The notes beneath the pieces were generated by a model. That model saw nothing but the letters and a program-made list of their open reading frames with translations, did not search any database and was not told the DNA's origin. Shown piece after piece: positions 30,788 through 42,384 of a stretch of 64,000 nucleotides of DNA; the first letter of the stretch is position 1, and every line of letters begins with the position of its first letter. Source of the DNA: Eledone cirrhosa (lineage: Eukaryota > Mollusca > Cephalopoda > Octopoda > Eledonidae); contig OZ024743.1 of NCBI GenBank assembly GCA_964016885.1, positions 178,171,782-178,235,781 on the forward strand, read 5' to 3'. A program made the translations under genes and the position numbers.

Positions 30788-32870
30788 ATATGTGGGAGAA
30801 AGACAGTCTCCCCCATATCGACCCAATAGAGGGACCAGCAGTGTTAGTCGAGGGGAGTATAATAAGTAAGGCAATCAAGATATGAAGACGGGTAAGGCGG
30901 CTGGGCCTTCGGAAATAGTTGCTGAGATGCTGAAGGCATCTGGCACGGTGGGACACACCATGGTCACCCGCATAGTTAACCAAGTCGTACAGAATGGGGT
31001 TGTTCCGAAGGACTGGCATAGCAGCATCATCGTTAACTGTTATAAGAGTAAAGGAGACGCCCTAGATAAGAGTAACTATAGAGGCATTAAATTAATCGAC
31101 CAGGTCATGAAGGTCACGGAAAAAGTAATAGCGCAACTAATCAGAGAGAGAATTGACCTAGATGAAATGCAGTTCGGGTTTGTGTCAGGCAAAAGTACCA
31201 CAGACGCTCTTTTCATAGTACGACAACTACAGGAGAAGTACCTAGCTAAAGGTAAACCCGTCTACTTAGCTTTTGTTGACTCGGAGAAAGCCTTCGACAG
31301 AGTCCCCCGCTCCATTATCTGGTGGGCTCTTAGAAAACTAGGCGTTGACGAATGGCTTGTGAGGGCTATACAAGCCATGTATAAAGAAACAGTCAGCAAG
31401 GTTAGAATTAACAACGAATATAGTGAAGAGTTTAGCGTAAAAGTTGGCGTTCATCAGGGCTCTGTTCTCAGCCCCCTACTATTTATTATTGCCCTTCAGG
31501 CTATAACAGAGGAGTTCAAGACCGGCTGCCCATGGGAACTCCTATACACAGACGACCTGACACTCATAGCGGAATCAATGGCCGAGCTAGAGAAGAAATT
31601 CCAAACATGGAAGCACGGCCTAGAGTCAAAAGGACTTAAAATTAACCTGGCTAAGACTAAAGTTCTAGTTTGTAGGAAAGAAAACAAGGCGGCGGTCCCT
31701 TCTGGGAAATGGTCGTGCTCGGTGTGTAGGAAAGGCGTAGGTAGAAACTCCATTTTATGTCCTAAATGCAAAGTATGGGTGCATAAAAGATGTAGTGGGA
31801 TCACAGGTAAGCTAACTAAGAACATAGATTTTACATGTGGCCGGTGTTCTGGTGCAATAAGTAGCAGCAAGTGCCCACAAAATACTAGCTCTTTCAATTG
31901 CGCAGAGGGTTCTATAGAAATAGTGGACAGCTTCCGTTACCCGGGCGATAAAATCAGCAGTGGGGGAGGGTGCTCTGAAAGTACAGTAGCTAGAGTCAGA
32001 ACTGGTTGGAAAAAGTTCAGAGAGCGTATACCACTATTAGCTGCTAAAGGGTTCTCCCTAAAAATGAAAGGCAGGTTGTACGATGCCTGCATACGAACAG
32101 CAATGTTGCATGGCAGTGAGACCTGGGCATTGTGTGCAGAGGATATACGCAGACTAGAGAGGAACGAAGATTGCATGCTCCGCTGGATGTGTAACAGTAA
32201 TATACGTGAACGGCAAAGCATAAACGAACTAAGGAAAAAATTAGAGATAAGAGGGATCAGATGTTGTTTACTCGAGAGAAGGCTACGTTGGTATGGACAC
32301 CTGATGCGCATGAAAGTCGATAGCTGTATAACAAAGTGCAGGGCAATAAAGATAGACGGTAGCCACGGAATAGGCAGACCTAGAAAAACCTGGGACGAGC
32401 TGATAAACTCCGACCTCACACACTTACACCTCTCCAAGACAATGTCACTGGACCAAGACCTTTGGTGGTACTCAGTAACAGAGAAGACCCGCCTTGCCAG
32501 TAGGCATCTCTAACAAAATACACCCCGTCCCACCCCCACCACCCCATCCACACCACCCCGTTCTATGTAAAGTTATGTTGGTGCCGCGCCATCCAGGCCG
32601 AAACAAATGAGATCGTGTAGGTGTCACGACAAAAAAAACACACAGTCCACGCTGTAATGTGGCCGTGTAGGCAACACGGTAAAAACCTCCCAGACCCACA
32701 CTGTAAATGTGGTTGGTGTTAGGAAGGGCATCCAACTGTAGAAAACCTGCCAGACAGTCCTATGCGAGCAAGACAATCACTCTTGCCTCAAGTGGGACTA
32801 CCCGCGTCCAAACCCATGCAAGCGTGGAACACGGACGTTAAACGTTGATGATGATGATGATGATGATGAT
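30788..32870 (+). mobile_element. RTE-like LINE, longest copy E, left arm
   Basis: Starts right after a (CA)n run with WEKDSLPHIDPIEGPA in frame, shifts frame at about 30,880, then has the 543-codon ORF. The 3' UTR includes family text GGTGTTAGGAAGGGCATCCA and ends in (GAT)n at 32,870. The apurinic endonuclease domain expected upstream in RTE elements is missing by 5' truncation. Mirror 36,925-39,007. Confidence 0.85.
30882..32513 (+). CDS. RTE-like LINE reverse transcriptase with embedded C4HC3 finger, left arm
   Basis: 543 codons, no internal stop. It has KAAGPSEIVAEML (5-17), QFGFVSGKSTT (97-107), motif A AFVDSEKAFDRVPR (130-143), HQGSVLSPLLF (191-201) and motif C YTDD (222-225). Then C279-x2-C282-x10-C293-x2-C296-x4-H301-x2-C304-x14-C319-x2-C322, the C4HC3 spacing of PHD-type fingers, and the C-terminal HGSETWALCAEDIRRLERNE and RRLRWYGHLMRM blocks. 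Relative to the right arm it has private changes S134 (for L), R382 (for L) and L474 (for V). It lacks an endonuclease, so it is a retrotransposition-incompetent copy that nevertheless keeps a complete RT frame. Confidence 0.85.
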   Translation: MKTGKAAGPSEIVAEMLKASGTVGHTMVTRIVNQVVQNGVVPKDWHSSIIVNCYKSKGDALDKSNYRGIKLIDQVMKVTEKVIAQLIRERIDLDEMQFGFVSGKSTTDALFIVRQLQEKYLAKGKPVYLAFVDSEKAFDRVPRSIIWWALRKLGVDEWLVRAIQAMYKETVSKVRINNEYSEEFSVKVGVHQGSVLSPLLFIIALQAITEEFKTGCPWELLYTDDLTLIAESMAELEKKFQTWKHGLESKGLKINLAKTKVLVCRKENKAAVPSGKWSCSVCRKGVGRNSILCPKCKVWVHKRCSGITGKLTKNIDFTCGRCSGAISSSKCPQNTSSFNCAEGSIEIVDSFRYPGDKISSGGGCSESTVARVRTGWKKFRERIPLLAAKGFSLKMKGRLYDACIRTAMLHGSETWALCAEDIRRLERNEDCMLRWMCNSNIRERQSINELRKKLEIRGIRCCLLERRLRWYGHLMRMKVDSCITKCRAIKIDGSHGIGRPRKTWDELINSDLTHLHLSKTMSLDQDLWWYSVTEKTRLASRHL

Positions 32871-33004
32871 ATATATATATATAAGTTTATATATACAAGC
32901 ACACACACATACACAAGAAGACTGTCTCTTATTCATATTCCCAGTGCTTAGCCCCAAACACTACAAGCAATAAAACCTGACACATATATATGTATATAGA
33001 TACA

Positions 33005-33036
<32 letters not shown>

Positions 33037-34474
33037 CTTACACATACACACATATTTCTGGGTTCAGTCATTTATTCTAAGTAAATAAAAAGATTTCTAT
33101 AAGTGACTGCTGAGCAAAGAATTTTACTTGAGGGTGGTGGAATTTGCAACAATAGCCATGACATATATATATAAAATCAGCATATAGAGAGAAGTACACA
33201 GAGATATGTCTATAATCATAGATTTAAAACCACCAGTGTGAAGAACATATTAACTATGGAAAGAATGGTAAATACAAATCAATTAAAAAAACATACTAAA
33301 GCGTACTAACTATAACATCCATGTATATTATTATAGTTTAGAATAACTTCAACAAAATCTTAATGTTTTTATGATGTAATTAACCCCCTAAGATATAAAA
33401 AAATTATTTTCTATATATAATCATAAAGTCCTCATGCAAGAATAAAAGATTTTTAAAAAATTATTTAAGAATTTGTTTAATCAATTATATTCATTCATCT
33501 ATAACAGATTTTCCCAAACTGCGTGATATCTCCCACTGCCAAATGGGCAATGAGCAACTGAACAGAAAATTGTGGGCATTTGGAAATGTTGGTTGATGAT
33601 ATAGGATTTTGTGTATTAAGAAGGTATTTCAACATGTGCTACCTGAAAAGAAAATATTCAAAGGAGATATTTAAAGAAGCTGTATAAAAAAGAAAACCAG
33701 GAGGCTAAATGGGAAAAACGAATCTGTAACAAACATTTTTGGTATATTTTTCAATATTTACTGTACAGGTGGGTAGTGGAAAATATAAAGGTGGGCAATG
33801 ATGCCAAAAAGAGGTTAGGAACCCTTGATCTATAATAAGAATTTAGATAAATAATGAATTTTATAATTATTACATGTGGGAGCAATTAGATATTTTTAAA
33901 GTAAAATTTAACATTCAACACTGATAATAGAGGAGTAAGGTTTTAACATTTTTTTAAATGTTTACAAAGACTTAAAATTTCAAATTTCAGAAGGAAATTT
34001 TCAAACAACTCAAACCAACTAGAGAATTAATTTATAGAGAATTTTAAAAAATGTTAATTCCCTAAATGAGAAAAAGTGCATTATGTAGGATCATCAACCA
34101 TTATAGAGAAAGAAAGAAATCTGGGCAAGAAACAATAGTTTCCTGTTAAATGATTATCATCCATTCTTTAAAAAAAAGAATAAAGTAAAAGTGAAAATAA
34201 AAATAACAAATGAAATATAAAAATATGAAAATAGTGAGTCAGAATATTGTAGACACAAGGAGTATTTTAAGAATTTTTAATTGATTAATTAATCCAATAA
34301 ATGAAAGAATTAGATAATTCAAAACTATTAAATCAGATCTAATTATTTCCAGAGCTTCCATAGATTCACAGCTTTGTAAGTACTGATAGCATTAATTATA
34401 AAACACTGTAAGCAATATTCAATATTGGAATTCTGTTAGTATTAACATATTCTTCCATTGGCTAATCTAAAGTT
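32871..34474. other. Gene-free AT-rich DNA, left arm
   Basis: TA-rich runs at 32,871-32,890 and about 33,008-33,035, then about 1.4 kb of AT-rich, otherwise unremarkable DNA with no ORF, SINE or LINE text. It is mirrored almost exactly at 35,317-36,924, so it is a useful place to count arm differences free of repeats. Confidence 0.7.
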
Positions 34475-34600
34475 TCAATCTGGCTCTCTGCTTTCTTTGA
34501 AATCAAATCCTGCCAAGGTCAACTTTGCCTTTCCTCCATTCCAGGTTGATAAAAAGAAGTATCAGTTTAGATCGGGAGGGGTGAGGTGTTCAATTCTTCC
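34475..34600 (+). mobile_element. SINE at the inner edge of the palindrome, left side
   Basis: SINE body text AATCAAATCCTGCCAAGGTC and AACTTTGCCTTTCCTCCATT, then GTTGATAAAAAGAAGTAT. The palindrome homology ends inside it, at 34,528. The frame at 34,458-34,670 is SINE-derived. Confidence 0.7.
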
Positions 34601-34666
34601 TCACTTCCGTTCCTTCCTTGGCTGGACGAAATCTGGTGTAATCAGATCTGTAGAGGGATGGGCACT

Positions 34667-34865
34667 TTAGCCCTCAAACCATCCATATCCAGCCAGAATT
34701 CTCTCACCTTTTTTCTGTTCAAACCAGCCATAACTGGCAGCTCATACTAATGTTAAGGTATTGTTTTCAAAAGAAATAAGATCAAAATCTCATAGCTTTG
34801 ATATTATCTAAGATAAAGCCTTTACCATAAAAGTACAATAGTATACATAACCTAAATGCTAAAGT
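34667..34865. mobile_element. MITE-like repeat (TTAGCCCT…AAATGCTAAAG) in spacer
   Basis: Matches 54,055-54,252 along its length (CAGCCAGAATT.TCTCAC, TTCTGTTCAAACCAGCCATAA, GATAAAGCCTTTAC). The ends TTAGCCCT and GCTAAAG are the remnant of TTAACCCTTTAGCAT / ATGCTAAAGG inverted ends. The TTAA-like terminus suggests a piggyBac-type origin; this is inference. Confidence 0.6.
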
Positions 34866-35198
34866 GCTGGTGTCCAAGAAACACTGTATGCCACTATAAT
34901 GCTCCTACAACTCCAAGAGTTACAGGACCATACCATACTAAATAGGCGTTGATTTCCATCAGATACATATTGATTTATCAGCTTAACCATGTAATCCTTC
35001 CTCTTTTCTTTATATTATTGTACATTCCAAGTTTTTGAGGAATAAGGTTTTAAAAGCAGTTTTCTTTTTAAATGTATTCTTTTTTTTTATCATTCTAATT
35101 AGATCTCAGAAGTTTGGAAACAATGGATTATGTGGTAGATTTCTGCATCTTAAAACCAAATTTTGGGTATTATTTTCAATATCGGTAGAGGGTCGGAC

Positions 35199-35256
35199 GC
35201 CATGCTTTCCAGCATAGTTACGTTGAAAGGGACGTAACTATGCTGGAAAGCATGGC
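35199..35256. repeat. SINE-head hairpin at palindrome centre
   Basis: Perfect 25-nt arms (GCCATGCTTTCCAGCATAGT… and its complement) around the 8-nt loop TGAAAGGG. The left arm is preceded by ATCGGTAGAGGGTCGGAC, the tRNA-related head of the cephalopod SINE. The right arm leads into the inverted SINE body of the right palindrome arm. Two SINE heads meet tail-out here. Confidence 0.85.
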
Positions 35257-35316
35257 TGGAAAGCAAAGTTGACCTTGGCAGGATTTGATTTCAAAGAAAG
35301 CAGAGAGCCAGATTGA

Positions 35317-36753
35317 AACTTTAGATTAGCCAATGGAAGAATATGTTAATACTAACAGAATTCCAATATTGAATATTGCTTACAGTGTTTTATAATTAAT
35401 GCTATCAGTACTTACAAAGCTGTGAATCTATGGAAGCTCTGGAAATAATTAGATCTGATTTAATAGTTTTGAATTATCTAATTCTTTCATTTATTGGATT
35501 AATTAATCAATTAAAAATTCTTAAAATACTCCTTGTGTCTACAATATTCTGACTCACTATTTTCATATTTTTATATTTCATTTGTTATTTTTATTTTCAT
35601 TTTTACTTTATTCTTTTTTTTAAAGAATGGATGATAATCATTTAACAGGAAACTATTGTTTCTTGCCCAGATTTCTTTCTTTCTCTATAATGGTTGATGA
35701 TCCTACATAATGCACTTTTTCTCATTTAGGGAATTAACATTTTTTAAAATTCTCTATAAATTAATTCTCTAGTTGGTTTGAGTTGTTTGAAAATTTCCTT
35801 CTGAAATTTGAAATTTTAAGTCTTTGTAAACATTTAAAAAAATGTTAAAACCTTACTCCTCTATTATCAGTGTTGAATGTTAAATTTTACTTTAAAAATA
35901 TCTAATTGCTCCCACATGTAATAATTATAAAATTCATTATTTATCTAAATTCTTATTATAGATCAAGGGTTCCTAACCTCTTTTTGGCATCATTGCCCAC
36001 CTTTATATTTTCCACTACCCACCTGTACAGTAAATATTGAAAAATATACCAAAAATGTTTGTTACAGATTCGTTTTTCCCATTTAGCCTCCTGGTTTTCT
36101 TTTTTATACAGCTTCTTTAAATATCTCCTTTGAATATTTTCTTTTCAGGTAGCACATGTTGAAATACCTTCTTAATACACAAAATCCTATATCATCAACC
36201 AACATTTCCAAATGCCCACAATTTTCTGTTCAGTTGCTCATTGCCCATTTGGCAGTGGGAGATATCACCCAGTTTGGGAAAATCTGTTATAGATGAATGA
36301 ATATAATTGATTAAACAAATTCTTAAATAATTTTTTAAAAATCTTTTATTCTTGCATGAGGACTTTATGATTATATATAGAAAATAATTTTTTTATATCT
36401 TAGGGGGTTAATTACATCATAAAAACATTAAGATTTTGTTGAAGTTATTCTAAACTATAATAATATACATGGATGTTATAGTTAGTACGCTTTAGTATGT
36501 TTTTTTAATTGATTTGTATTTACCATTCTTTCCATAGTTAATATGTTCTTCACACTGGTGGTTTTAAATCTATGATTATAGACATATCTCTGTGTACTTC
36601 TCTCTATATGCTGATTTTATATATATATGTCATGGCTATTGTTGCAAATTCCACCACCCTCAAGTAAAATTCTTTGCTCAGCAGTCACTTATAGAAATCT
36701 TTTTATTTACTTAGAATAAATGACTGAACCCAGAAATATGTGTGTATGTGTAA

Positions 36754-36790
<37 letters not shown>

Positions 36791-36924
36791 TGTATCTATA
36801 TACATATATATGTGTCAGGTTTTATTGCTTGTAGTGTTTGGGGCTAAGCACTGGGAATATGAATAAGAGACAGTCTTCTTGTGTATGTGTGTGTGCTTGT
36901 ATATATAAACTTATATATATATAT
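35317..36924. other. Gene-free AT-rich DNA, right arm
   Basis: Mirror of 32,871-34,474. Very few differences are visible, for example GATATCACCCAGTTTGGG here against CCAAACTGCGTGATATC on the left (CCC/CGC). No gene. Confidence 0.7.
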
Positions 36925-39007
36925 ATCATCATCATCATCATCATCATCAACGTTTAACGTCCGTGTTCCACGCTTGCATGGGTTTGGACGCGGGTAGTCC
37001 CACTTGAGGCAAGAGTGATTGTCTTGCTCGCATAGGACTGTCTGGCAGGTTTTCTACAGTTGGATGCCCTTCCTAACACCAACCACATTTACAGTGTGGG
37101 TCTGGGAGGTTTTTACCGTGTTGCCTACACGGCCACATTACAGCGTGGACTGTGTGTTTTTTTTGTCGTGACACCTACACGATCTCATTTGTTTCGGCCT
37201 GGATGGCGCGGCACCAACATAACTTTACATAGAACGGGGTGGTGTGGATGGGGTGGTGGGGGTGGGACGGGGTGTATTTTGTTAGAGATGCCTACTGGCA
37301 AGGCGGGTCTTCTCTGTTACTGAGTACCACCAAAGGTCTTGGTCCAGTGACATTGTCTTGGAGAGGTGTAAGTGTGTGAGGTCGGAGTTTATCAGCTCGT
37401 CCCAGGTTTTTCTAGGTCTGCCTATTCCGTGGCTACCGTCTATCTTTATTGCCCTGCACTTTGTTATACAGCTATCGACTTTCATGCGCATCACGTGTCC
37501 ATACCAACGTAGCCTTCTCTCGAGTAAACAACATCTGATCCCTCTTATCTCTAATTTTTTCCTTAGTTCGTTTATGCTTTGCCGTTCACGTATATTACTG
37601 TTACACATCCAGCGGAGCATGCAATCTTCGTTCCTCTCTAGTCTGCGTATATCCTCTGCACACAATGCCCAGGTCTCACTGCCATGCAACATTGCTGTTC
37701 GTATGCAGGCATCGTACAACCTGCCTTTCATTTTTAGGGAGAACCCTTTAGCAGCTAATAGTGGTATAAGCTCTCTGAACTTTTTCCAACCAGTTCTGAC
37801 TCTAGCTACTGTACTTTCAGAGCACCCTCCCCCACTGCTGATTTTATCGCCCGGGTAACGGAAGCTGTCCACTATTTCTATAGAACCCTCTGCGCAATTG
37901 AAAGAGCTAGTATTTTGTGGGCACTTGCTGCTACTTATTGCACCAGAACACCGGCCACATGTAAAATCTATGTTCTTAGTTAGCTTACCTGTGATCCCAC
38001 TACATCTTTTATGCACCCATACTTTGCATTTAGGACATAAAATGGAGTTTCTACCTACGCTTTTCCTACACACCGAGCACGACCATTTCCCAGAAGGGAC
38101 CGCCGCCTTGTTTTCTTTCCTACAAACTAGAACTTTAGTCTTAGCCAGGTTAATTTTAAGTCCTTTTGACTCTAGGCCGTGCTTCCATGTTTGGAATTTC
38201 TTCTCTAGCTCGGCCATTGATTCCGCTATGAGTGTCAGGTCGTCTGTGTATAGGAGTTCCCATGGGCAGCCGGTCTTGAACTCCTCTCTTATAGCCTGAA
38301 GGGCAATAATAAATAGTAGGGGGCTGAGAACAGAGCCCTGATGAACGCCAACTTTTACGCTAAACTCTTCACTATATTCGTTGTTAATTCTAACCTTGCT
38401 GACTGTTTCTTTATACATGGCTTGTATAGCCCTCACAAGCCATTCGTCAACGCCTAGTTTTCTAAGAGCCCACCAGATAATGGAGCGGGGGACTCTGTCG
38501 AAGGCTTTCTCCAAGTCAACAAAAGCTAAGTAGACGGGTTTACCTTTAGCTAGGTACTTCTCCTGTAGTTGTCGTACTATGAAAAGAGCGTCTGTGGTAC
38601 TTTTGCCTGACACAAACCCGAACTGCATTTCATCTAGGTCAATTCTCTCTCTGATTAGTTGCGCTATTACTTTTTCCGTGACCTTCATGACCTGGTCGAT
38701 TAATTTAATGCCTCTATAGTTACTCTTATCTAGGGCGTCTCCTTTACCCTTATAACAGTTAACGATGATGCTGCTATGCCAGTCCTTCGGAACAACCCCA
38801 TTCTGTACGACTTGGTTAACTATGCGGGTGACCATGGTATGTCCCACCGTGCCAGATGCCTTCAGCATCTCAGCAACTATTTCCGAAGGCCCAGCCGCCT
38901 TACCCGTCTTCATATCTTGATTGCCTTACTTATTATACTCCCCTCGACTAACACTGCTGGTCCCTCTATTGGGTCGATATGGGGGAGACTGTCTTTCTCC
39001 CACATAT
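36925..39007 (-). mobile_element. RTE-like LINE copy E, right arm
   Basis: Mirror of 30,788-32,870, with the same frameshift before the long ORF, the same 3' UTR and trinucleotide tail. Its truncation point after a (TG)n run is identical to the left copy, so it was inserted before the duplication. Confidence 0.85.
37282..38913 (-). CDS. RTE-like LINE reverse transcriptase with embedded C4HC3 finger, right arm
   Basis: 543 codons, a near twin of 30,882-32,513. It keeps the family residues L134, L382 and V474 that the left copy has lost, but has its own changes: R in ALQAIREEF (left T) and S in CRKSVGR (left G) inside the finger. YTDD and all eight zinc ligands are retained. No endonuclease. 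The private changes on each side argue against a simple copy made by the assembler from one set of reads. Confidence 0.85.
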   Translation of the reverse strand: MKTGKAAGPSEIVAEMLKASGTVGHTMVTRIVNQVVQNGVVPKDWHSSIIVNCYKGKGDALDKSNYRGIKLIDQVMKVTEKVIAQLIRERIDLDEMQFGFVSGKSTTDALFIVRQLQEKYLAKGKPVYLAFVDLEKAFDRVPRSIIWWALRKLGVDEWLVRAIQAMYKETVSKVRINNEYSEEFSVKVGVHQGSVLSPLLFIIALQAIREEFKTGCPWELLYTDDLTLIAESMAELEKKFQTWKHGLESKGLKINLAKTKVLVCRKENKAAVPSGKWSCSVCRKSVGRNSILCPKCKVWVHKRCSGITGKLTKNIDFTCGRCSGAISSSKCPQNTSSFNCAEGSIEIVDSFRYPGDKISSGGGCSESTVARVRTGWKKFRELIPLLAAKGFSLKMKGRLYDACIRTAMLHGSETWALCAEDIRRLERNEDCMLRWMCNSNIRERQSINELRKKLEIRGIRCCLLERRLRWYGHVMRMKVDSCITKCRAIKIDGSHGIGRPRKTWDELINSDLTHLHLSKTMSLDQDLWWYSVTEKTRLASRHL

Positions 39008-39930
39008 GTGTGTGTGTGTGTGTGTGCATATATATGTATGAATGAATAATACAGTAAGCTATAAATTTAGTACAACTACTGATTCTAACTATTTGGGTTT
39101 CTATTAATTTTCTAGGGAATTGTTGGACCAAATGATTAGCTTAATTGTTTTATGTTTTTCTTAAATTTCGATTCTTTCCCTAAGACTTCAGATATATTTT
39201 TTAAATCAAACCATTGGTCCCGAAAAGACAACTTCTCTAACCCATGCTAGAGTGGAAAATGGACATATGATGATGATAATGATGATGACAATGCTACCCA
39301 ACAATAACATTCAACCAATCTAAACAAATCAAAACACACCACACAAAAAAAAAAATTACTCAATTAATTAAAATTGATAAGATGGTGTTGAAAAAAAAAT
39401 CAATGTTTCATAAGCTATGACAGACAGACACAAATGTCTGTCATGTTTTAGTATTTATATGTTTAAAAAATCTTTCTTTTTTTTTCAAACACTCATTTTT
39501 AACAATTGAACTTTTAACATAACTCCCAAGACAACGTATTTAGAGAATTGTTTGATCATGAAAGTTGCCTACTAGTATTCATTCAGGATATCTGCAGTCG
39601 CAGCTCAATTCCTGCTAAAATAATTTTGCCTTTCATCTATTCATGGTTTATAATAATATATGACGTACCAGTCCTGTACTGGGGTTTTTTCTTCTTTCAC
39701 TCTTTCCCACCACACATATTCTCTCCCACCACATATTTCCCCACATATAGAGACTCTTCCCCACTACATACATGTACCCTCACTACCACCAGCACACACA
39801 AACACATTCTTTCTCTCAAATATCGTTTATACAAACTAAAATCTATATTTTGCAGAACATTATTTATTCAAAATATTATTCAGATACAATACTAAAGTGT
39901 ATTACAATTAAGAACATAACTATATATATA
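39008..39930. other. Gene-free DNA with SINE and LINE-tail relics, right arm
   Basis: Mirror of 29,864-30,787: LINE tail relic at 39,220-39,287 and SINE relic at 39,590-39,645, both now in the opposite orientation. Confidence 0.55.
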
Positions 39931-40834
39931 TAGTCTTTAAGACTATACAGAGCATTTGATGTTTTTCCAAATTGAAGGATAAGTATTTTAAACTTTATTT
40001 TATCATGAGTTAAGGGTCTATTGATTTTTTCCCTGGATTTCACTAAATTCTGTGGATGAATTTATATCCTGATTCTCCCTTGAGATGAGTTTGAATTATT
40101 TTTCCTACATCTTACGTTAACTATTTTCCCCATCTTGACGACATAGTCGCATATATGTTATGGAATACTATTAGCTTCTTGCTAAAACAATTTCTATACC
40201 TTTCATTTATATTTATACTCGGATTCTTTTCCTTCAGTGCTTAAATTATCTGTGACTAATCCCGGTTTTTTTAATAAAAACTGCGATAATATTGCTGTTT
40301 GCTGAACTCCTTTTTTAGAGTTTTTTTTCGGAATGTATTTGACTGTTGTTTCTTGTAAACAAACATTCATTTTCATCCTGACGTCACTAGCCGTGTTTTT
40401 CCTCATGTGCGTTTTTCATAATCACGCATGATGGTGAACTAGCCAGTTTTAGAATTCCCTTTTTGGCTTATAATTCTGTGGGAGCCCTGGTTATCTGTTG
40501 AGCTCTGCTGACGATTGAAATCCAACCGTGACCATCTCCACTGAAAGTTTTCATGAAATAGTCTTTAAGACTATACAGAGCATTTGATATTTTTCCAAAT
40601 TGAAGGATAAGTATTTTAAACTTTATTTTATCATGAGTTAAGGGTCTATTGATTTTTCCCTTGATTTCACTAAATTCTGTGGATAAATTTGTATCCTGAT
40701 GCTCTTTTGAGATGAGTTTGAACTATTTTTCCTACATCTTACGTTAACTATTTTTCCCATCTTGACGACATAGTCGCATATATGTTATGGAATACTGTTA
40801 ACTTCTCGCTAAAACAATTTCTATACCTTTCATT
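39931..40834 (-). mobile_element. TRIM-like element, right arm
   Basis: Mirror of 28,961-29,863: two 275-bp direct repeats (39,931-40,207 and 40,560-40,834) around a 352-bp centre. The same sequence differences separate the two terminal repeats in both arms, so the element was old when the palindrome formed. Confidence 0.7.
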
Positions 40835-41073
40835 TATATATATATATATATATATTCTCGTTCCATCTTAGGATACATTACTTACTTGCATTACACAACT
40901 TGGAGTGTAGCTTCCAGATTTCTAGAAGCCTATTGAAGATATTTATTGATTAATATCTAATATCTATCAATCAGGTCCAGGTTCGTCTTTAACCTGTCTG
41001 TATTTTTTGTTGTAGTATTAAGGTGGCAACACACCTTTGGCCACATATTTCATTGTGTCATTATTACCTAACT

Positions 41074-41193
41074 TTACAGTCTGAGTTCAAATCCCGCCGA
41101 GGTTAACTTTGCCTTTCATCCTTATGGGGTTGATAAAATAAAGTACCAGTAATGTACTGAGTAATTGCTGGCCTTGTGCCTAAAGTAGAAACA
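41074..41193 (+). mobile_element. tRNA-derived SINE, right arm
   Basis: Plus-strand mirror of 28,601-28,720 with the B-box-like GAGTTCAAATCCCGCCGAGG and the downstream GGTTGATAAAATAAAGTACC. The flanking 14-bp duplication is kept. Confidence 0.85.
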
Positions 41194-41339
41194 ATTATTA
41201 CCTAACTTATGTTGATTACTCTGAGGATTAATTCATTGATTACTCTCTCATTGAGTGCTTTGTGAGAGTCTCCAAAAATCAATTGTGAACCTGCTACTCG
41301 CAGCTGCAACTTCAGTTATACTCATTATTATTATTATAT

Positions 41340-42384
41340 ATCATCATCATCATCATCATCATCATCGTTTAACGTCCATATTCCACGCTTGCATGGGTTT
41401 GGACGGGGGTTTTCCCACTTGAGGCAAGAGTGGTTGTCTTGCTCGCATAGGACTGTCTGGCGGGTTTTCTACGGCTAGATGCCCTTCCTAACACCAACCA
41501 CATTTACAGTGTGGGACTGGGAGGTTTTACCGTGTTGCCTACAAGGCCACATTACAGCGTGGACTGTGTGTTTTTTGTCGTGACACCTACACGACCTCAT
41601 TTGTTTCGGCCTGGATGTTGTGACACCAACATAACTTTACAATGAAGGGGTGGTTTGGATGGGGTGGGGGTAGTGGGACGGGGTGTATTTTGTTAGAGGT
41701 GCCTACTGACTGTAGTAGGTTTCACTTTGTACTTAGGTAAGGTGGGTCTTCTCTATTACTGTGTAGCGGCAAAGCTCTCGGTCCAGTGACATTGTCTTGG
41801 AGAGGTGTAAGTGTGTGAGGTCGGAATTTATCAAGTCGTCCCAGGTTTTTCTGGGTCTGCCTACTCCGTGGCTACCGTCTATTTTTATTGCCCTGCACTT
41901 TTTTATACAGCTGTCGTCTTTTATCCGCATCACGTGACCATACCAACGTAGTCTTCTTTCGAGTAAACAACCTCTGATCCCTCTTATTTCTAATTTCTCC
42001 CTTAGTACGTTTATGCTTTGCCGTTCACGTATGTTACTATTACACATCCAGCGGAGCATGCAAGCTTCGTTTCTCTCCAATCTGCGTATATCCTCTGCAC
42101 ACAATGCCCAGGTCTCACTGCCATGTAACATTGCTGTTCGTATGCAGGCATCATACAGCCTGCCTTTCATTTTTAGAGAGAATCCTTTAGCGGCCAATAG
42201 TGGTATAAGCTCTCTGAACTTTTTCCATCCCGTTCTGACCCTAGCTACTGTACTTTCAGAGCACCCTCCCCCACTGCTGATTTTATCACCCAGGTAACGG
42301 AAGCTGTCCACTATTTCTATAGAACCATCTGTGCAATGGAATGAGTTAGTATTCTGTGGGCACTTGCTGCTACTTATTGCACCA
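41340..42384 (-). mobile_element. RTE-like LINE copy D, right arm
   Basis: Mirror of 27,410-28,454, including the (CAT)n tail (read on plus) at 41,340-41,366. Its ORF fragment is at 41,733-42,311. Confidence 0.85.
41733..42311 (-). pseudogene. LINE ORF C-terminal fragment, right arm
   Basis: 192 codons, identical to 27,483-28,061 except for H in place of R five residues from the end region (KTHLT). No catalytic motif. Confidence 0.8.

Larger units (their letters stand above)
18007..34528 (+). repeat. Giant palindrome, left arm
   Basis: About 16.5 kb, repeated in reverse complement at 35,263-53,542. Coordinate sums of matching landmarks are constant in blocks: about 69,794 from the centre to the minisatellite and 71,549 beyond it. 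The shift comes from the longer right minisatellite and a shorter right (TA)n tract. Long stretches are base-identical, with rare substitutions. The outer edge lies inside LINE copy C and the inner edge in a SINE (AAGGTCAACTTTGC). Confidence 0.95.
34529..35262. other. Palindrome spacer (734 bp)
   Basis: Single-copy centre between the two arms. It holds the rest of a SINE, a MITE-like repeat (34,667-34,865) and a SINE-head hairpin (35,199-35,256). No gene. Confidence 0.9.

Noticed and set aside
32472..32735. 87-codon ORF in LINE 3' UTR (also 37,060-37,323)
   Set aside because: Lies in the LINE 3' UTR repeats on the antisense strand and is not conserved in copies C, D and F.
35181..35223. A tRNA gene at the palindrome centre
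   Set aside because: The tRNA-like text is the SINE head only; there is no complete cloverleaf or anticodon arm.
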